A DNA stretch of 64,000 bases from Bacteroides xylanisolvens XB1A (GTDB taxonomy: Bacteria; Bacteroidota; Bacteroidia; Bacteroidales; Bacteroidaceae). This document shows, piece after piece, positions 29,714 through 38,962 of this stretch. The notes under the pieces were generated by a model. It was not told the origin of the DNA, did not search any database, and saw only the letters and a program-made list of their open reading frames with translations. A program made the position numbers and the translations under genes. The first letter of the stretch is position 1, and each line of letters begins with the position of its first letter. The stretch is taken from positions 5,452,075-5,516,074 of the forward strand of contig NC_021017.1 of assembly GCF_000210075.1 (NCBI RefSeq), written 5' to 3'.

Positions 29714-30907
29714 TCATTTACCTATCGGCTGTATTTTCCTCCGCACTTCTTTAGAAATCTCCAAAAACATATAATTCAACTTTCCGGAATGGATTCCTTC
29801 TTCGCTTTCCTTATACTTCTTATTAGCATACTGCTTCGATTTCTCGAAAGTCAGTAACGACATCTCATTCTGCGATTTGCCTACCATTGTAGAATCCAGT
29901 TGTTCATCCGGGAAAAAATCATCCAGATCGACATCACCAATCATCGTTGTCTCCAGAAAGTTTTTATTCGTGTGCGAATTATCCGTATAGTATCCTACAA
30001 ACATGTGCCCCGGTGTACGTACCAAGATAGGATCAATATTAATGGCGCGAAGCAACGACGCAAACAACACACTCCCATCCACACAATTAATCTGTGAAGA
30101 TTCCAGTGCATCATCAAACGTACGGACACGCTGCGAGAAAACAACATTGCTCGAAAGGCTGGTATTGGAAACAGAACTATAACGGAATTTACGTTTCTGC
30201 AATATATTCCAAAGGGCATATACCTGCTTGTCTACCGCCCCTTTAGCCTTACTTTGATAACCGAGAAAGCGATTAACAATCCGAGTATTCAATGCCTCGC
30301 GAAGCAACTGATCGATCATCGGATTCTCTTCATTGACATAAGCCGCAAAGAAAATACTGGTATCATGGAATTTAGTTCCGTTAGCCACATACCCCAACAG
30401 ACACTCATTGATGCTACGCACTGAAAAAGTACGTACCCGTTGTCCCAAATCTTTTCCATTCATCTCCACTGTGATGGCTACGCTTACCGGTTCTGCCTGC
30501 ACCTCATTTTTCAGTGCCTCATAATTCCAGATGATATCAGGATAAATCGTATATTCCGTTCTGGGCTTGTTTAATACAAATTCCGACACCGAGCGGGAGA
30601 AAAAAGGCGTTTCGGCTACTTCAATCCGCACACGACTATAAGCTGTCTTCGATTTCAACCGAACGGCAATACACGACTTCGGATTTCCCAAAGACGTCGA
30701 ATCCGACGGAACAATCACTTGTGCATCAGTGGTGGCAACAGACAGAATCGCCGAAGGAAATATATTTCCTCCCAGATCGTCTACAATCTCAAAACCGGAA
30801 TTGAATGAAGTATATTTAAACACAGACATACCGCCAAGGAGAATTAACAGTACCACAACAGATCCTATTATTTCCTTCCGATGCCGTTTTAAGTCAATTT
30901 TTATCAT
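29714..30907 (-). CDS. Transglutaminase-like membrane-anchored protein
   Basis: This 397-aa protein has one N-terminal membrane helix (about residues 12-30). Its C-terminal transglutaminase/cysteine-protease-like core shows Cys275 in SQINCVDGSVLFASLLRA and His301 in RTPGHMFVGYY, with an acidic residue expected shortly after. The middle region (60-170) looks like a beta-sandwich. The catalytic pair is preserved, so peptidase or cross-linking activity in the periplasm is possible. The biological role is unknown. It is transcribed away from rprY, with about 240 bases between them. Confidence 0.75.
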   Translation of the reverse strand: MIKIDLKRHRKEIIGSVVVLLILLGGMSVFKYTSFNSGFEIVDDLGGNIFPSAILSVATTDAQVIVPSDSTSLGNPKSCIAVRLKSKTAYSRVRIEVAETPFFSRSVSEFVLNKPRTEYTIYPDIIWNYEALKNEVQAEPVSVAITVEMNGKDLGQRVRTFSVRSINECLLGYVANGTKFHDTSIFFAAYVNEENPMIDQLLREALNTRIVNRFLGYQSKAKGAVDKQVYALWNILQKRKFRYSSVSNTSLSSNVVFSQRVRTFDDALESSQINCVDGSVLFASLLRAINIDPILVRTPGHMFVGYYTDNSHTNKNFLETTMIGDVDLDDFFPDEQLDSTMVGKSQNEMSLLTFEKSKQYANKKYKESEEGIHSGKLNYMFLEISKEVRRKIQPIGK

Positions 30908-31090
30908 TATTTGTAGTTTCTATAATCAAACGTTTCTATTGTATCTCGCTAACAAAGATAACAAATAGTGAGCGGTTTTTCCTCTTACAATCAACAAAAA
31001 CTTCCATATTCCTCATCAATTCTCGGAATTCCCGGAATGTAACACGATTGTAACGTCTGTTTCATCTGCCCGTAACAAAGTCTCCTCATC

Positions 31091-31122
31091 TTTGCAAAGG
31101 ATAAAATAAAAACGTAACTTTG
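31091..31122 (+). promoter_or_regulatory. Bacteroides promoter of rprYX
   Basis: TTTG at 31091-31094 and TAACTTTG at 31115-31122 are exact matches to the -33 and -7 consensus, spaced by 20 bases, with the ATG at 31149. Confidence 0.8.
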
Positions 31123-31148
31123 TCATATCACATTAATACATATATCTT

Positions 31149-31838
31149 ATGAACGATTACCGTATTTTAGTTGTCGACGATGAAGAAGACCTCTGTGAGA
31201 TTCTGAAATTCAATCTTGAAAACGAAGGTTATGAGGTTGATACAGCAAACTCTGCCGAAGAAGCAATGAAGATGGATATCAGCAGTTATCACTTAATTCT
31301 CCTCGATGTGATGATGGGAGAAATCTCCGGTTTCAAAATGGCCAACATCTTGAAGAAAGACAAAAAAACAGCAAAAGTGCCTATCATTTTTATCACGGCA
31401 AAAGATACTGAAAACGATACTGTGACCGGATTCAATCTGGGAGCAGACGATTATATTTCGAAACCTTTCTCCCTGCGTGAAGTCATTGCCCGTGTGAAAG
31501 CAGTATTAAGACGTACGGTAACAACGGAAACGGAAAGAGCCCCCGAACGTCTTACTTATCAGTCGCTCGTTATTGACATCACAAAGAAGAAAGTAAGTAT
31601 CGACGACGAAGAAGTGCCATTGACTAAAAAAGAATTTGAAATATTGCTTCTACTGGTACAGAATAAGGGACGCGTATTCTCACGCGAAGACATTCTGGCC
31701 CGTATCTGGAGTGACGAAGTGTATGTGCTCGACCGTACCATCGACGTAAACATCACCCGTTTACGTAAAAAGATAGGTATATACGGCAAACGTATTGTCA
31801 CCCGTCTCGGATATGGATACTGTTTTGAAGCTGAATAA
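31149..31838 (+). CDS. rprY: Response regulator RprY (OmpR family)
   Basis: This is a DNA-binding response regulator of 229 aa. The receiver domain has the acidic pair Asp10/Asp11, phosphoacceptor Asp53 (LILLDVMMG), Thr83 region FITAK and conserved Lys105 (DYISKPF). The C-terminal winged helix of OmpR type (about 135-229) contains LTKKEFEILLLL and DRTIDVNITRLRKKIG. It is followed 27 bases later by its kinase. The names come from B. fragilis, where rprXY was found through altered tetracycline-resistance regulation. P. gingivalis RprY is linked to envelope and oxidative stress. The targets here are unknown. Confidence 0.93.
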   Translation: MNDYRILVVDDEEDLCEILKFNLENEGYEVDTANSAEEAMKMDISSYHLILLDVMMGEISGFKMANILKKDKKTAKVPIIFITAKDTENDTVTGFNLGADDYISKPFSLREVIARVKAVLRRTVTTETERAPERLTYQSLVIDITKKKVSIDDEEVPLTKKEFEILLLLVQNKGRVFSREDILARIWSDEVYVLDRTIDVNITRLRKKIGIYGKRIVTRLGYGYCFEAE

Positions 31839-31865
31839 GTAATAATACCGAATTAAGCAATTATT

Positions 31866-33647
31866 ATGAACCTGCCTGTAACTCAAAAACATTTTCTTTC
31901 TTTCAGCCGGAAGCTGTTCCTTTCAGTTATTTCACTCTTTCTGGTATTTGCCATTTGTTTTATTGCGTACCAGTATCAACGTGAACGGGAATATAAAATA
32001 GAACTGCTGAATACAAAACTGCAAGATTACAACAGCAGACTCTACGAACAATTGGAAGAGCAACCTCTTGATAGCGAAATAATCAGCGGTTATATCAACA
32101 AACATATTCTGGAAGACTTGCGTGTGACCCTTATTGATGCAGAAGGAAATGTTGTTTACGACAGTTATCCAAATCATAATAACCAAATAGAAAACCATCT
32201 GAATCGTCCGGAAGTACAGAAAGCAATAAAGCATGGTAACGGATATGACGTACGTCGTACTTCGGAAACAACCGGAGTTCCCTATTTTTATTCGGCCACT
32301 CGTTATAAAGATTATATTGTCCGTTCGGCTTTGCCTTATAACGTCAGCCTCATCAACAACCTGCAAGCAGACCCGCACTATCTATGGTTTACCATCATCG
32401 TGACCTTATTATTAATGATTATCTTCTATAAATTCACCAACAAACTGGGCACTTCCATCAGCCAGCTCCGTGAATTTGCCATGCGCGCCGACCGAAACGA
32501 GCCTATCGAAATGGCTATGCAATCCGCTTTTCCACATAATGAACTAGGAGAAATCTCACAACACATCATCCAAATCTACAAACGATTGCACGAAACCAAA
32601 GAAGCTCTCTACATCGAACGTGAAAAGCTAATCACTCATCTCCAAATCTCGCACGAAGGATTAGGAGTATTCACAAAAGACAAGAAAGAGATTCTTGTCA
32701 ACAATCTTTTCACCCAATACAGTAACCTGATTTCGGATTCCAACCTGGAAACAACAGAAGAAGTCTTTGCTATCAGCGAACTAAAAGAGATTATTCATTT
32801 TATCAATAAGAATCAGCAGGAACGCTCGAGAGGAAAAGGTGAAAAGCGAATGTCAGTTACCATCAACAAGAACGGGCGGACATTTATCGTAGAATGTATC
32901 ATCTTCCAGGATGCCAGCTTTGAGATTTCCATCAACGACGTCACCCAGGAAGAAGAACAAGTAAGACTCAAACGCCAACTGACTCAAAATATTGCCCATG
33001 AGTTGAAGACTCCTGTCAGCAGTATTCAAGGATATCTGGAAACCATTGTCAGCAACGAAAATATTCCACGTGAAAAGATAAACGTATTCCTCGAACGTTG
33101 TTATGCACAAAGCAATCGTTTGAGCCGGCTGCTACGCGACATTTCCGTACTCACCCGCATGGATGAAGCCGCTAGCATGATTGATATGGAACGAGTGGAT
33201 ATTAGTGTACTTGTCGGAAATATTATCAATGAAGTATCTCTGGAACTCGACGAAAAGCATATCACAGTAATCAACTCTCTGAAAAAGAGCATACAAGTCA
33301 AAGGTAATTATTCATTGCTATATTCCATCTTCCGCAACCTGATGGACAATGCCATCGCATACGCCGGAAGCAATATTCAGATAAATATCAACTGTTTCCG
33401 TGAAGATGAGAATTTCTACTATTTCAGCTTCGCCGACACTGGTATAGGTGTATCACCCGAACATCTGAACCGTCTCTTCGAACGCTTCTACCGGGTAGAT
33501 AAAGGTCGCTCACGCAAACTAGGCGGAACAGGATTGGGACTGGCTATTGTAAAGAACGCCGTTATTATCCACGGCGGCAACATCTCCGCCAAGAACAATC
33601 AGGGAGGCGGACTTGAGTTTGTATTTACGCTGGCAAAGGAGAAATAG
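31866..33647 (+). CDS. rprX: Sensor histidine kinase RprX
   Basis: This is the membrane sensor kinase paired with RprY, 593 aa. Helix 1 (about residues 13-32) and helix 2 (about 170-190) flank an extracytoplasmic sensor of about 135 residues. A HAMP-like segment follows (LGTSISQLREFAMRADRNEPIEM), then a PAS-like region (about 255-365). The dimerisation/phosphoacceptor helix has His378 (NIAHELKTPVSSIQGYLETI). The catalytic domain has the N box (NLMDNAIAYA), G1 (FADTGIGV), F box (FERFYRVDKG) and G2 (GGTGLGLAIVK). It lies 27 bases after rprY in one operon. Confidence 0.93.
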   Translation: MNLPVTQKHFLSFSRKLFLSVISLFLVFAICFIAYQYQREREYKIELLNTKLQDYNSRLYEQLEEQPLDSEIISGYINKHILEDLRVTLIDAEGNVVYDSYPNHNNQIENHLNRPEVQKAIKHGNGYDVRRTSETTGVPYFYSATRYKDYIVRSALPYNVSLINNLQADPHYLWFTIIVTLLLMIIFYKFTNKLGTSISQLREFAMRADRNEPIEMAMQSAFPHNELGEISQHIIQIYKRLHETKEALYIEREKLITHLQISHEGLGVFTKDKKEILVNNLFTQYSNLISDSNLETTEEVFAISELKEIIHFINKNQQERSRGKGEKRMSVTINKNGRTFIVECIIFQDASFEISINDVTQEEEQVRLKRQLTQNIAHELKTPVSSIQGYLETIVSNENIPREKINVFLERCYAQSNRLSRLLRDISVLTRMDEAASMIDMERVDISVLVGNIINEVSLELDEKHITVINSLKKSIQVKGNYSLLYSIFRNLMDNAIAYAGSNIQININCFREDENFYYFSFADTGIGVSPEHLNRLFERFYRVDKGRSRKLGGTGLGLAIVKNAVIIHGGNISAKNNQGGGLEFVFTLAKEK

Positions 33648-33697
33648 AGGGGTAGCTACATTTTAAAACATTTCCCGAATCATTACTTCGGCTTCCT

Positions 33698-33979
33698 TCA
33701 TCCAAGATTTCTCTCATAACACGACACCTTCATTGGTGACGTTAATATAAAAAGGGGGGGGAATGGGCGGTTCTCCCAAAGTTTTTTGAGCGTGACTATC
33801 GGGCTGATAGAGACTCCGGTTTTCAGTTCCAGTTCGTAAAGTGGCAGTGTGATAGATTCTTCGTCCTTCAATGTCATTTTCTCGCCGTCGAGCAGGATAA
33901 GCAGGTCAATATCACTGTCGCTACGCGCTTCGTTCCTTGCTTGCGAACCATATAAAATAGTTTTTGCCGTAGGAGCCAC
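33698..33979 (-). pseudogene. Nucleotidyltransferase-domain (MNT-like) gene, probably broken at both ends
   Basis: The frame carries the polymerase-beta-type nucleotidyltransferase motif GSQARNEARSDSDIDLL (GS-x10-DxD). In families of this size it usually pairs with a HEPN partner. The C-terminus runs through a C8 tract (G8 on the plus strand, 33754-33761). In a frame shifted by one base it would instead read FYINVTNEGVVL and stop at 33714-33716, which looks like the ancestral end. At the N-terminus the family sequence YETKQIREIIRRV is present upstream in frame, but no ATG precedes it in frame. The GTG at 33979 is a poor start. No HEPN gene follows. I read it as a decayed or misread gene at the island boundary. 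Confidence 0.6.
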
Positions 33980-34283
33980 GCGACGTATAATCTCTCTTAT
34001 TTGTTTCGTTTCATAAATTTTCCATTTATTATAATCAATGCTACGGGCAAAGATAACAATTCCGGTGCAGATTGTTCTGTCAAGAACCGATTATTTCCCC
34101 CGGCACACAAAGAAAGATTCGTTTCTCTCATCCGGCAGCAGGCTACAGCAGCGGCGAGTGAAAACGAATCTTTCATCTTAAAGGGTCGTGCGGCAATGCC
34201 GGAAGGAGCCTTTGGCAATACAGAAAAGTCCTTTTGCGGTGCAGGAACCCGTCCTTTTTATAGCACCGGAAAAGCATCCGGCT
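33980..34283. other. Intergenic stretch at the edge of the GC-rich region
   Basis: The first 45 bases hold the out-of-frame N-terminal codons of the nucleotidyltransferase gene. No convincing gene, repeat or promoter was seen in the remainder. Base composition rises from here on. Confidence 0.4.
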
Positions 34284-34754
34284 TTATGCTGCCGGATCGG
34301 GAGCCTCTCCTCCCCCTTCACCGCCACCGCCACCTTCGCTGGGAGTAGTGGATTTTCCGCCCCATTCTTCCCAGAAGATATTGGAATCGACGAGGGAACG
34401 GGTGGTAACCTGGTTGTTGGATGAACGGCTCGTTTCAGGGATGAAGCGGACACGGACGCCGGTGATTTGCTTGGCAGTCACTTTGTCGGGGGAGTCCACT
34501 CCATTGCCCGAAGCAACGGCTGTGTAGTAGAATGTGCCCACGCCGTCGAGTTTGACGGTGCGGCCGTCTGCCATGTAGCTACCTAATACGCTGCCAAGGG
34601 ACTTGAGCACGGCAAAGGTGTCGGCAGGGCTTACGGTGGATTCAATGGCAAGACGTTTTGCCACTTCGTCCGTCGTGACAGGTTTGCCAACGGTGATGGA
34701 TTGCGGATACCACATTCCATTGATTTTCTGTTTTACTTTCTTGAAGAATCCCAT
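34284..34754 (-). CDS. HU-like DNA-binding protein with Gly-rich tail
   Basis: This is an HU-family related protein of 156 aa from the ATG at 34754 (MGFFKKVKQK). The N-terminal part has the HU helical pair (TTDEVAKRLAIESTVSPADTFAVLKSL) and a beta-arm region (GRTVKLDGVGTFYYTAV). The sequence SNIFWEEWGGKST precedes a low-complexity tail of Gly/Glu repeats ending EAPDPAA. Such proteins are scattered in Bacteroides, often with unknown secreted or fimbrial genes. It is the last gene of the GC-rich minus-strand block and follows a set of 22-bp tandem repeats. Confidence 0.75.
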   Translation of the reverse strand: MGFFKKVKQKINGMWYPQSITVGKPVTTDEVAKRLAIESTVSPADTFAVLKSLGSVLGSYMADGRTVKLDGVGTFYYTAVASGNGVDSPDKVTAKQITGVRVRFIPETSRSSNNQVTTRSLVDSNIFWEEWGGKSTTPSEGGGGGEGGGEAPDPAA

Positions 34755-34803
34755 AAGTTGATGTTTTTTACCTCTTCCCTGCCGCATCCCGATAGGACTA
34801 ATA

Positions 34804-34891
34804 CTCGGTGACGGACTTTGCTTATCTCGGTGACGACCTTTGCCTACCTCGGTGTCGGACTTAGCCTACCTCAGTGACGACCTTTGTCTGT
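34804..34891. repeat. Four 22-bp degenerate tandem repeats
   Basis: Units begin at 34804, 34826, 34848 and 34870 and follow the pattern CTCGGTGACG-ACTTTGCCTAC with 2-5 changes each. They lie between the HU-like gene and the 305-aa gene. No spacers are present. Confidence 0.75.
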
Positions 34892-34969
34892 CCGTGTCTG
34901 CAAGCATTTCCTGATGGGGTGCTGCAAGAAGGAAGCGTGATTAATAAATGTTGCGAATTATCTCAATTA

Positions 34970-35887
34970 TCATATTTGCCGTTCCCCTCCGTATTCCGCC
35001 AGCGCGCAAAGCAGTTCGCCCAGTGCAAGGCCGCCGTTGAAGGCTGACACGTAGTTCTGCGTGTCGGTCACGTCCTCGTTGAAATGGTTGAGACGGTCGG
35101 TGATGGGGGAAAGAAAGAGGATAGGTTCGCCTGAGGTGCTGATTTTTACCACGCCGTGGGTGGTTTCGATGGAGTTTGCCGTATACCCTTCGGGGGCTGC
35201 AGCGGCAAATTCTTTAAGGGCTTGGGCGTCTATCGTGTCGTATGAACCGTAGTCGGTGACGTTGACGGAGCCTACTGCCGTGAAGGTGGACGCTCCTTCA
35301 CACACGAGTTGCGGTGCGGGGAAGTTGGGCGGCGGGACAAGTTTGCATGCGCCGCCGGGGTAACAGTGCAGGCGGGCGTTGACGGTTTCGGCCAGACTGA
35401 ACACGGCAGGGGCTACGTTGGAAGCGATGAAGGTGCCTACGCGGTCGTCGATAAGGTTGTGTTCCGGATCGGCATGGCTGTCGGGGTTTCCGTCGTGGAT
35501 AAAGAAGTTGCCGCCGAGGACAACGGTTCCGTTATGGGTCACTGCCGGGTCGGGATAGTTGGCGGTGCTGACGCTGATGATGAGGTCGGCGGCATCGGCA
35601 GCAATGGCTTGCGGGAGCACTTTGTATTTTTCGAGGGAACTCGAAGTGTTGACTCCCGTTGCCATAAGGTCTTCGATGCAGCGGACTACGACTTGCAACG
35701 GTTCTTCTCCTTCTCGGGGAAGGGAGAAGACAGCACGGGGTTGGCTCATGCGGTTGTCTCCGTCGCACGGAGTGTTTATCACTTCAGGGAATGGTAAGGC
35801 GGCGGGACGCAGTTTGGGGTTGGTCAGGGCGTTGAGCACGGGTTCCGTTTCCCAGTTTTTGTTGATGATGACGAGTATCTTTTTCAT
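34970..35887 (-). CDS. Hypothetical protein, 305 aa
   Basis: I do not recognise the family. The ATG at 35887 (MKKILVIINKNWETEPVLNAL) is chosen over an upstream frame because a beta-strand/helix start resembling a Rossmann-like or nucleoside-phosphorylase-like fold begins there. Visible features are DLIISVSTANYP, TVVLGGNFFIHDG and a conserved-looking C-terminal helix LALGELLCALAEYGG. No signal peptide or membrane helix is seen, so it is probably cytoplasmic. It is in the same direction as the fimbrial genes and the HU-like gene and shares their higher G+C content. A link to fimbriae is not established. Confidence 0.6.
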   Translation of the reverse strand: MKKILVIINKNWETEPVLNALTNPKLRPAALPFPEVINTPCDGDNRMSQPRAVFSLPREGEEPLQVVVRCIEDLMATGVNTSSSLEKYKVLPQAIAADAADLIISVSTANYPDPAVTHNGTVVLGGNFFIHDGNPDSHADPEHNLIDDRVGTFIASNVAPAVFSLAETVNARLHCYPGGACKLVPPPNFPAPQLVCEGASTFTAVGSVNVTDYGSYDTIDAQALKEFAAAAPEGYTANSIETTHGVVKISTSGEPILFLSPITDRLNHFNEDVTDTQNYVSAFNGGLALGELLCALAEYGGERQI

Positions 35888-36124
35888 AAGTGTGATGTTT
35901 TTTATGGTTGTTACCTTGATCAGTTGCGTCGCTTCCGGCAATTGCTCCTATCGAGGAAGGTATCCTATAAAGAGAAGTGATGTTCGCTTCTCAAGTCGGC
36001 GACAAGGGAAAAAGGACAAGGTTCATGATATTGCCGCCGACTGCATCCCCCAGCGGCTTGGGACGTATATGATGTAGGGGGACGGGATGGAGTGACCTGG
36101 ATACCCCGTCCCCGTGTGTCATTC

Positions 36125-37864
36125 TTAAAAAGCGAGGATGGGGCGCACGGCGGAATCGGAGTTGTACCTGACATTATGCCAGCATTGCACAACGTTCGCC
36201 TGCTTACCCACAAACCACGTCCATATACCCGAATCGGAGTACGTCGAGGAAGAGAAGAATTTCTGATAGCTCCCATTCGGGATTGCGTCATAGTTCCCAG
36301 TGCCCAACGGTTCGAAATAGGCATTTATCTTACTTACGAGTTCTGTCTGATTACTCCATCTATACAGGTTGGGGGTTAGGTCGTTGCCTTCGTTTATGGC
36401 GTCATCCCAGCTTGGGAGACCGCCCAGATTGGCGGTAAAGTCATACCATTGACCTATGGAGGGCAAGTACCACCCCGTCGTCTTTTCGGGAGCCTGTACA
36501 ACATAATCCTTCACGGCCTTGAAAGCGGGATAAAAATTTTCGAGTTCTTTGTTGTTTGCGGCCGCATAGTCGATTACCGTGGTGTAATTAAGTAGTCCGT
36601 TGATGTCTGCGTTGCAGGCAACTTTATCCGTGCATTTCGTCAGCTCGGAGAAATCGTGATCTTCCCCCCAACTCATAAGGCTTTTGGTTACGGTCTTCAA
36701 TGACATGACCAGACCATGCGGCGTGGCAACGCCTTTTGCTGCCAACACCTGTTTTTCTTTGTCGCCGATGCGCGAGGGGTCGGTCTGGAAAACGATGCCG
36801 ATGCAGGTCTTGTTCGCATCGAGGGCGGTAGACCATGTGCCGTCTGCATAATAGAAGTCACCCACCTTAACGATATCCGAAATATCCGTTGCATCCTGAC
36901 TTACCCAGTCAGTGGTCATATCTACAGACAAAGTTACCGCCGGATCGTTTCCGACTGTAATCAGGTTTCCGGCAGCCCGTACCCAGTTGTTGCGTTTCAG
37001 GGGGATGTTGGCAGGAATGTCTCTATCGTTCATCGTTATGCTACCTGTCCCGGTAAACGTAAGTTTTATTCCGCCCAACGTGGCGTCGGCAGTGGTAAAG
37101 ACATAATCGGAGAAGAGGATTTTGCAGTTGTTTCCATTGATAGTAATATCCGTGCCGTCCATTGAGGTTGTGATGTAGGTGGCATCGTAGGTAGCTGTCG
37201 GGCTTACCTCCTCGCTAAAAGCATTGAATTCTGACGGAACGGTGTATGTTGCCGTCATGTCTTTACATTTGCCTATCATCTCGGTGTTCTTTTCCGCAAT
37301 CGTCACTTTCGTAAGCGGACGGACAAGCGTGGCGGTAAGGTCGTTCTTAGCCGTAGCGCCTTTGGTGAACGGTACTACTGCCGCAAATGCCTCACGTAGT
37401 TGGTCGGCGTATGTATAAGCAGCGGTGATGATAGTCACTTTCTTCAAGCCATCGGCATTATCAGTCTTGTAATACTTATCGGGATAGTGGTCGCCTGACA
37501 CCGTTGCACCCGAAACGATGTAATCCGCCCAAAGCACGGCTTTGTAGTCACCTTGGTCTGCCAATTCAAAACTAAATGTAATGTTAGCGGCACCAGCCGT
37601 TACCAACTGCTCCTGGCGTACTCTTCGTGTAGAGCCATCTTTCGTCCACACTTCGAGGATGCAGCGCAGCGTATGGCCGGCGGGAAACGTAGCGGGGGCG
37701 GAAGCCCGTGTTTTTACAAAATCGGCAGGCATTCCGATGCTCATGCTTACTTGGTTGCTGTCCGCAGTCGGGGAAGCGTCGGTGTCGTCCTGACTGCACG
37801 AGGTGAATAGCCCTGCCAGAGCCATTAACCCGAAGAAAAGGTTCTTTTTCATACTTCTGTTCAT
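36125..37864 (-). CDS. Fimbrillin-family (FimA/Mfa1-like) surface lipoprotein
   Basis: This is a predicted major or tip subunit of a type V (Bacteroidia) fimbria. The lipobox GLFTSC puts the lipid-modified Cys at residue 23, or 19 if the second ATG at 37852 is used. The N-terminal part (about residues 40-320) has the fimbrillin beta-sandwich pattern, with alternating T/V strands and VRPLTKVTIAEKN. The C-terminal part (about 345-579) is a separate domain: GWYLPSIGQWYDFTANLGG and the ending VRPILAF, as in DUF1566-like or fimbrial-tip lectin-type domains. At 579 aa it is longer than a shaft fimbrillin, so a tip adhesin is likely. It follows the Mfa2-like gene by 44 bases. Confidence 0.8.
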   Translation of the reverse strand: MNRSMKKNLFFGLMALAGLFTSCSQDDTDASPTADSNQVSMSIGMPADFVKTRASAPATFPAGHTLRCILEVWTKDGSTRRVRQEQLVTAGAANITFSFELADQGDYKAVLWADYIVSGATVSGDHYPDKYYKTDNADGLKKVTIITAAYTYADQLREAFAAVVPFTKGATAKNDLTATLVRPLTKVTIAEKNTEMIGKCKDMTATYTVPSEFNAFSEEVSPTATYDATYITTSMDGTDITINGNNCKILFSDYVFTTADATLGGIKLTFTGTGSITMNDRDIPANIPLKRNNWVRAAGNLITVGNDPAVTLSVDMTTDWVSQDATDISDIVKVGDFYYADGTWSTALDANKTCIGIVFQTDPSRIGDKEKQVLAAKGVATPHGLVMSLKTVTKSLMSWGEDHDFSELTKCTDKVACNADINGLLNYTTVIDYAAANNKELENFYPAFKAVKDYVVQAPEKTTGWYLPSIGQWYDFTANLGGLPSWDDAINEGNDLTPNLYRWSNQTELVSKINAYFEPLGTGNYDAIPNGSYQKFFSSSTYSDSGIWTWFVGKQANVVQCWHNVRYNSDSAVRPILAF

Positions 37865-37908
37865 CGTTTACTGTGATTAAATTTGTTTTATTATATTGAC
37901 CTGTCATT

Positions 37909-38956
37909 TCAGAAAGAATCGAGGTCGATGTCTATCTCGTCGTCATATCCGGTGTCGATGTTGATGCCTCCCTGCATTTCGTTGGTGAGGAAGTTGCCTC
38001 GCAGGGTGGTGAGGTGTCCCCGCCGGTAGGGCACTTCCAGTCCCCGGGTACGCGACACTACCTTTCCGTTGGCGTCCGCCAATTCAATATTCAGGGGCAC
38101 AAAGGATTCCGTGCCGTTCACGAAGATAAAGTCCGAACCTAGCGGACATTTCTCCGTGCCGTCGTCGGGGATGGTGAGAGGGGTGGAGAACGTCACGCCC
38201 TGCACGGAGTTCATCGGCTTGCCCGTGGCGGTGTTGAATCCTAACGGGAAATAGAACCCGTAGGAAAAGGTGACGGTGTAGGTGTTGTTGCCGCCTTCGG
38301 CATCGCGTTGCCGCTGTGTTTTTGCCAGAAACTCCTGCACGTCGGTGGCGATAATACGGTATTTTGCCAACGGGCGCACCATGTCGACTTTGGCTTGTAC
38401 GCGGACGTTCCATTCGTCCCGGTAGGGGCGCAGGTCAAGGGTGGTGCTGCCGTAGAGGCAATCGCGGTAGCCAGTGCTTCCGGTGTAGGGCGTGGTGCAA
38501 GTTACTTGCTGCAAGTTCTCCGTATTATAATAGAGGTCGGTGGTCGTGCCTGCCACAACGTAGTCCGTCCATACGGCGAGGGTGTATTCTACGGCGTACA
38601 GCTTCAAATGGACAGGGAGCGTGATTTTCCCGTTGCCGGCTTCGTCGGCATTGTCCATGACGGTCACTTGCCGGGCTGCCGGTTTGCCGTCGCGCCATGC
38701 TTCGATGATGAAGCGGCGGCGGTAATCCGTTTGTTCTCCGGCACGGGCTTTTGTGATTCCCGCGGTGTGCCTTGTTGGTGATGATTTCCAGTGGTAGGAG
38801 TTCGAGGTCGAGGGTCACTTCGGTACTGACCTCTACAAGCGTGGGGTCGATGCCTTCCTCACCGTCCGGTGTCATCGCGGGATAGTCGTGTACACAAGCG
38901 GCAAGGACGGTTGCCAACATGAAGGTGATAAATCCTATAGCATATTTCTGTTTCAT
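37909..38956 (-). pseudogene. FimB/Mfa2-like fimbrial anchor lipoprotein, frameshifted
   Basis: This gene should encode a lipoprotein that anchors the fimbria to the outer membrane. The start at 38956 gives a signal peptide with lipobox VLAAC (Cys21) and the strand TEVTLDLELLPLEIITNKA. Near 38760-38775 the reading frame changes, and the downstream frame continues GITKARAGEQTDYRRRFIIEAWRDGKPAARQ. It carries on through the two beta domains (WTDYVVAGTTTDLYY, VDMVRPLAKYRIIATDV, LEVPYRRGHLTTLRGNFLT) to 37909. One extra base accounts for the change. The gene sits between the DUF3575 gene (6-base gap) and the fimbrillin gene. It may be real decay or a base-call error. Confidence 0.75.
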
Positions 38957-38962
38957 AAGCCG

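Noticed and set aside
33698..33979. Type VII MNT-HEPN toxin-antitoxin system
   Set aside because: The nucleotidyltransferase frame is broken and no HEPN gene is adjacent.
34001..34348. 115-codon plus-strand frame opposite the HU-like gene
   Set aside because: It is antisense to the HU-like coding region at its end and has no conserved features.
34804..34891. Possible CRISPR array
   Set aside because: Repeats are contiguous 22-bp units without spacers, and no cas gene is present.
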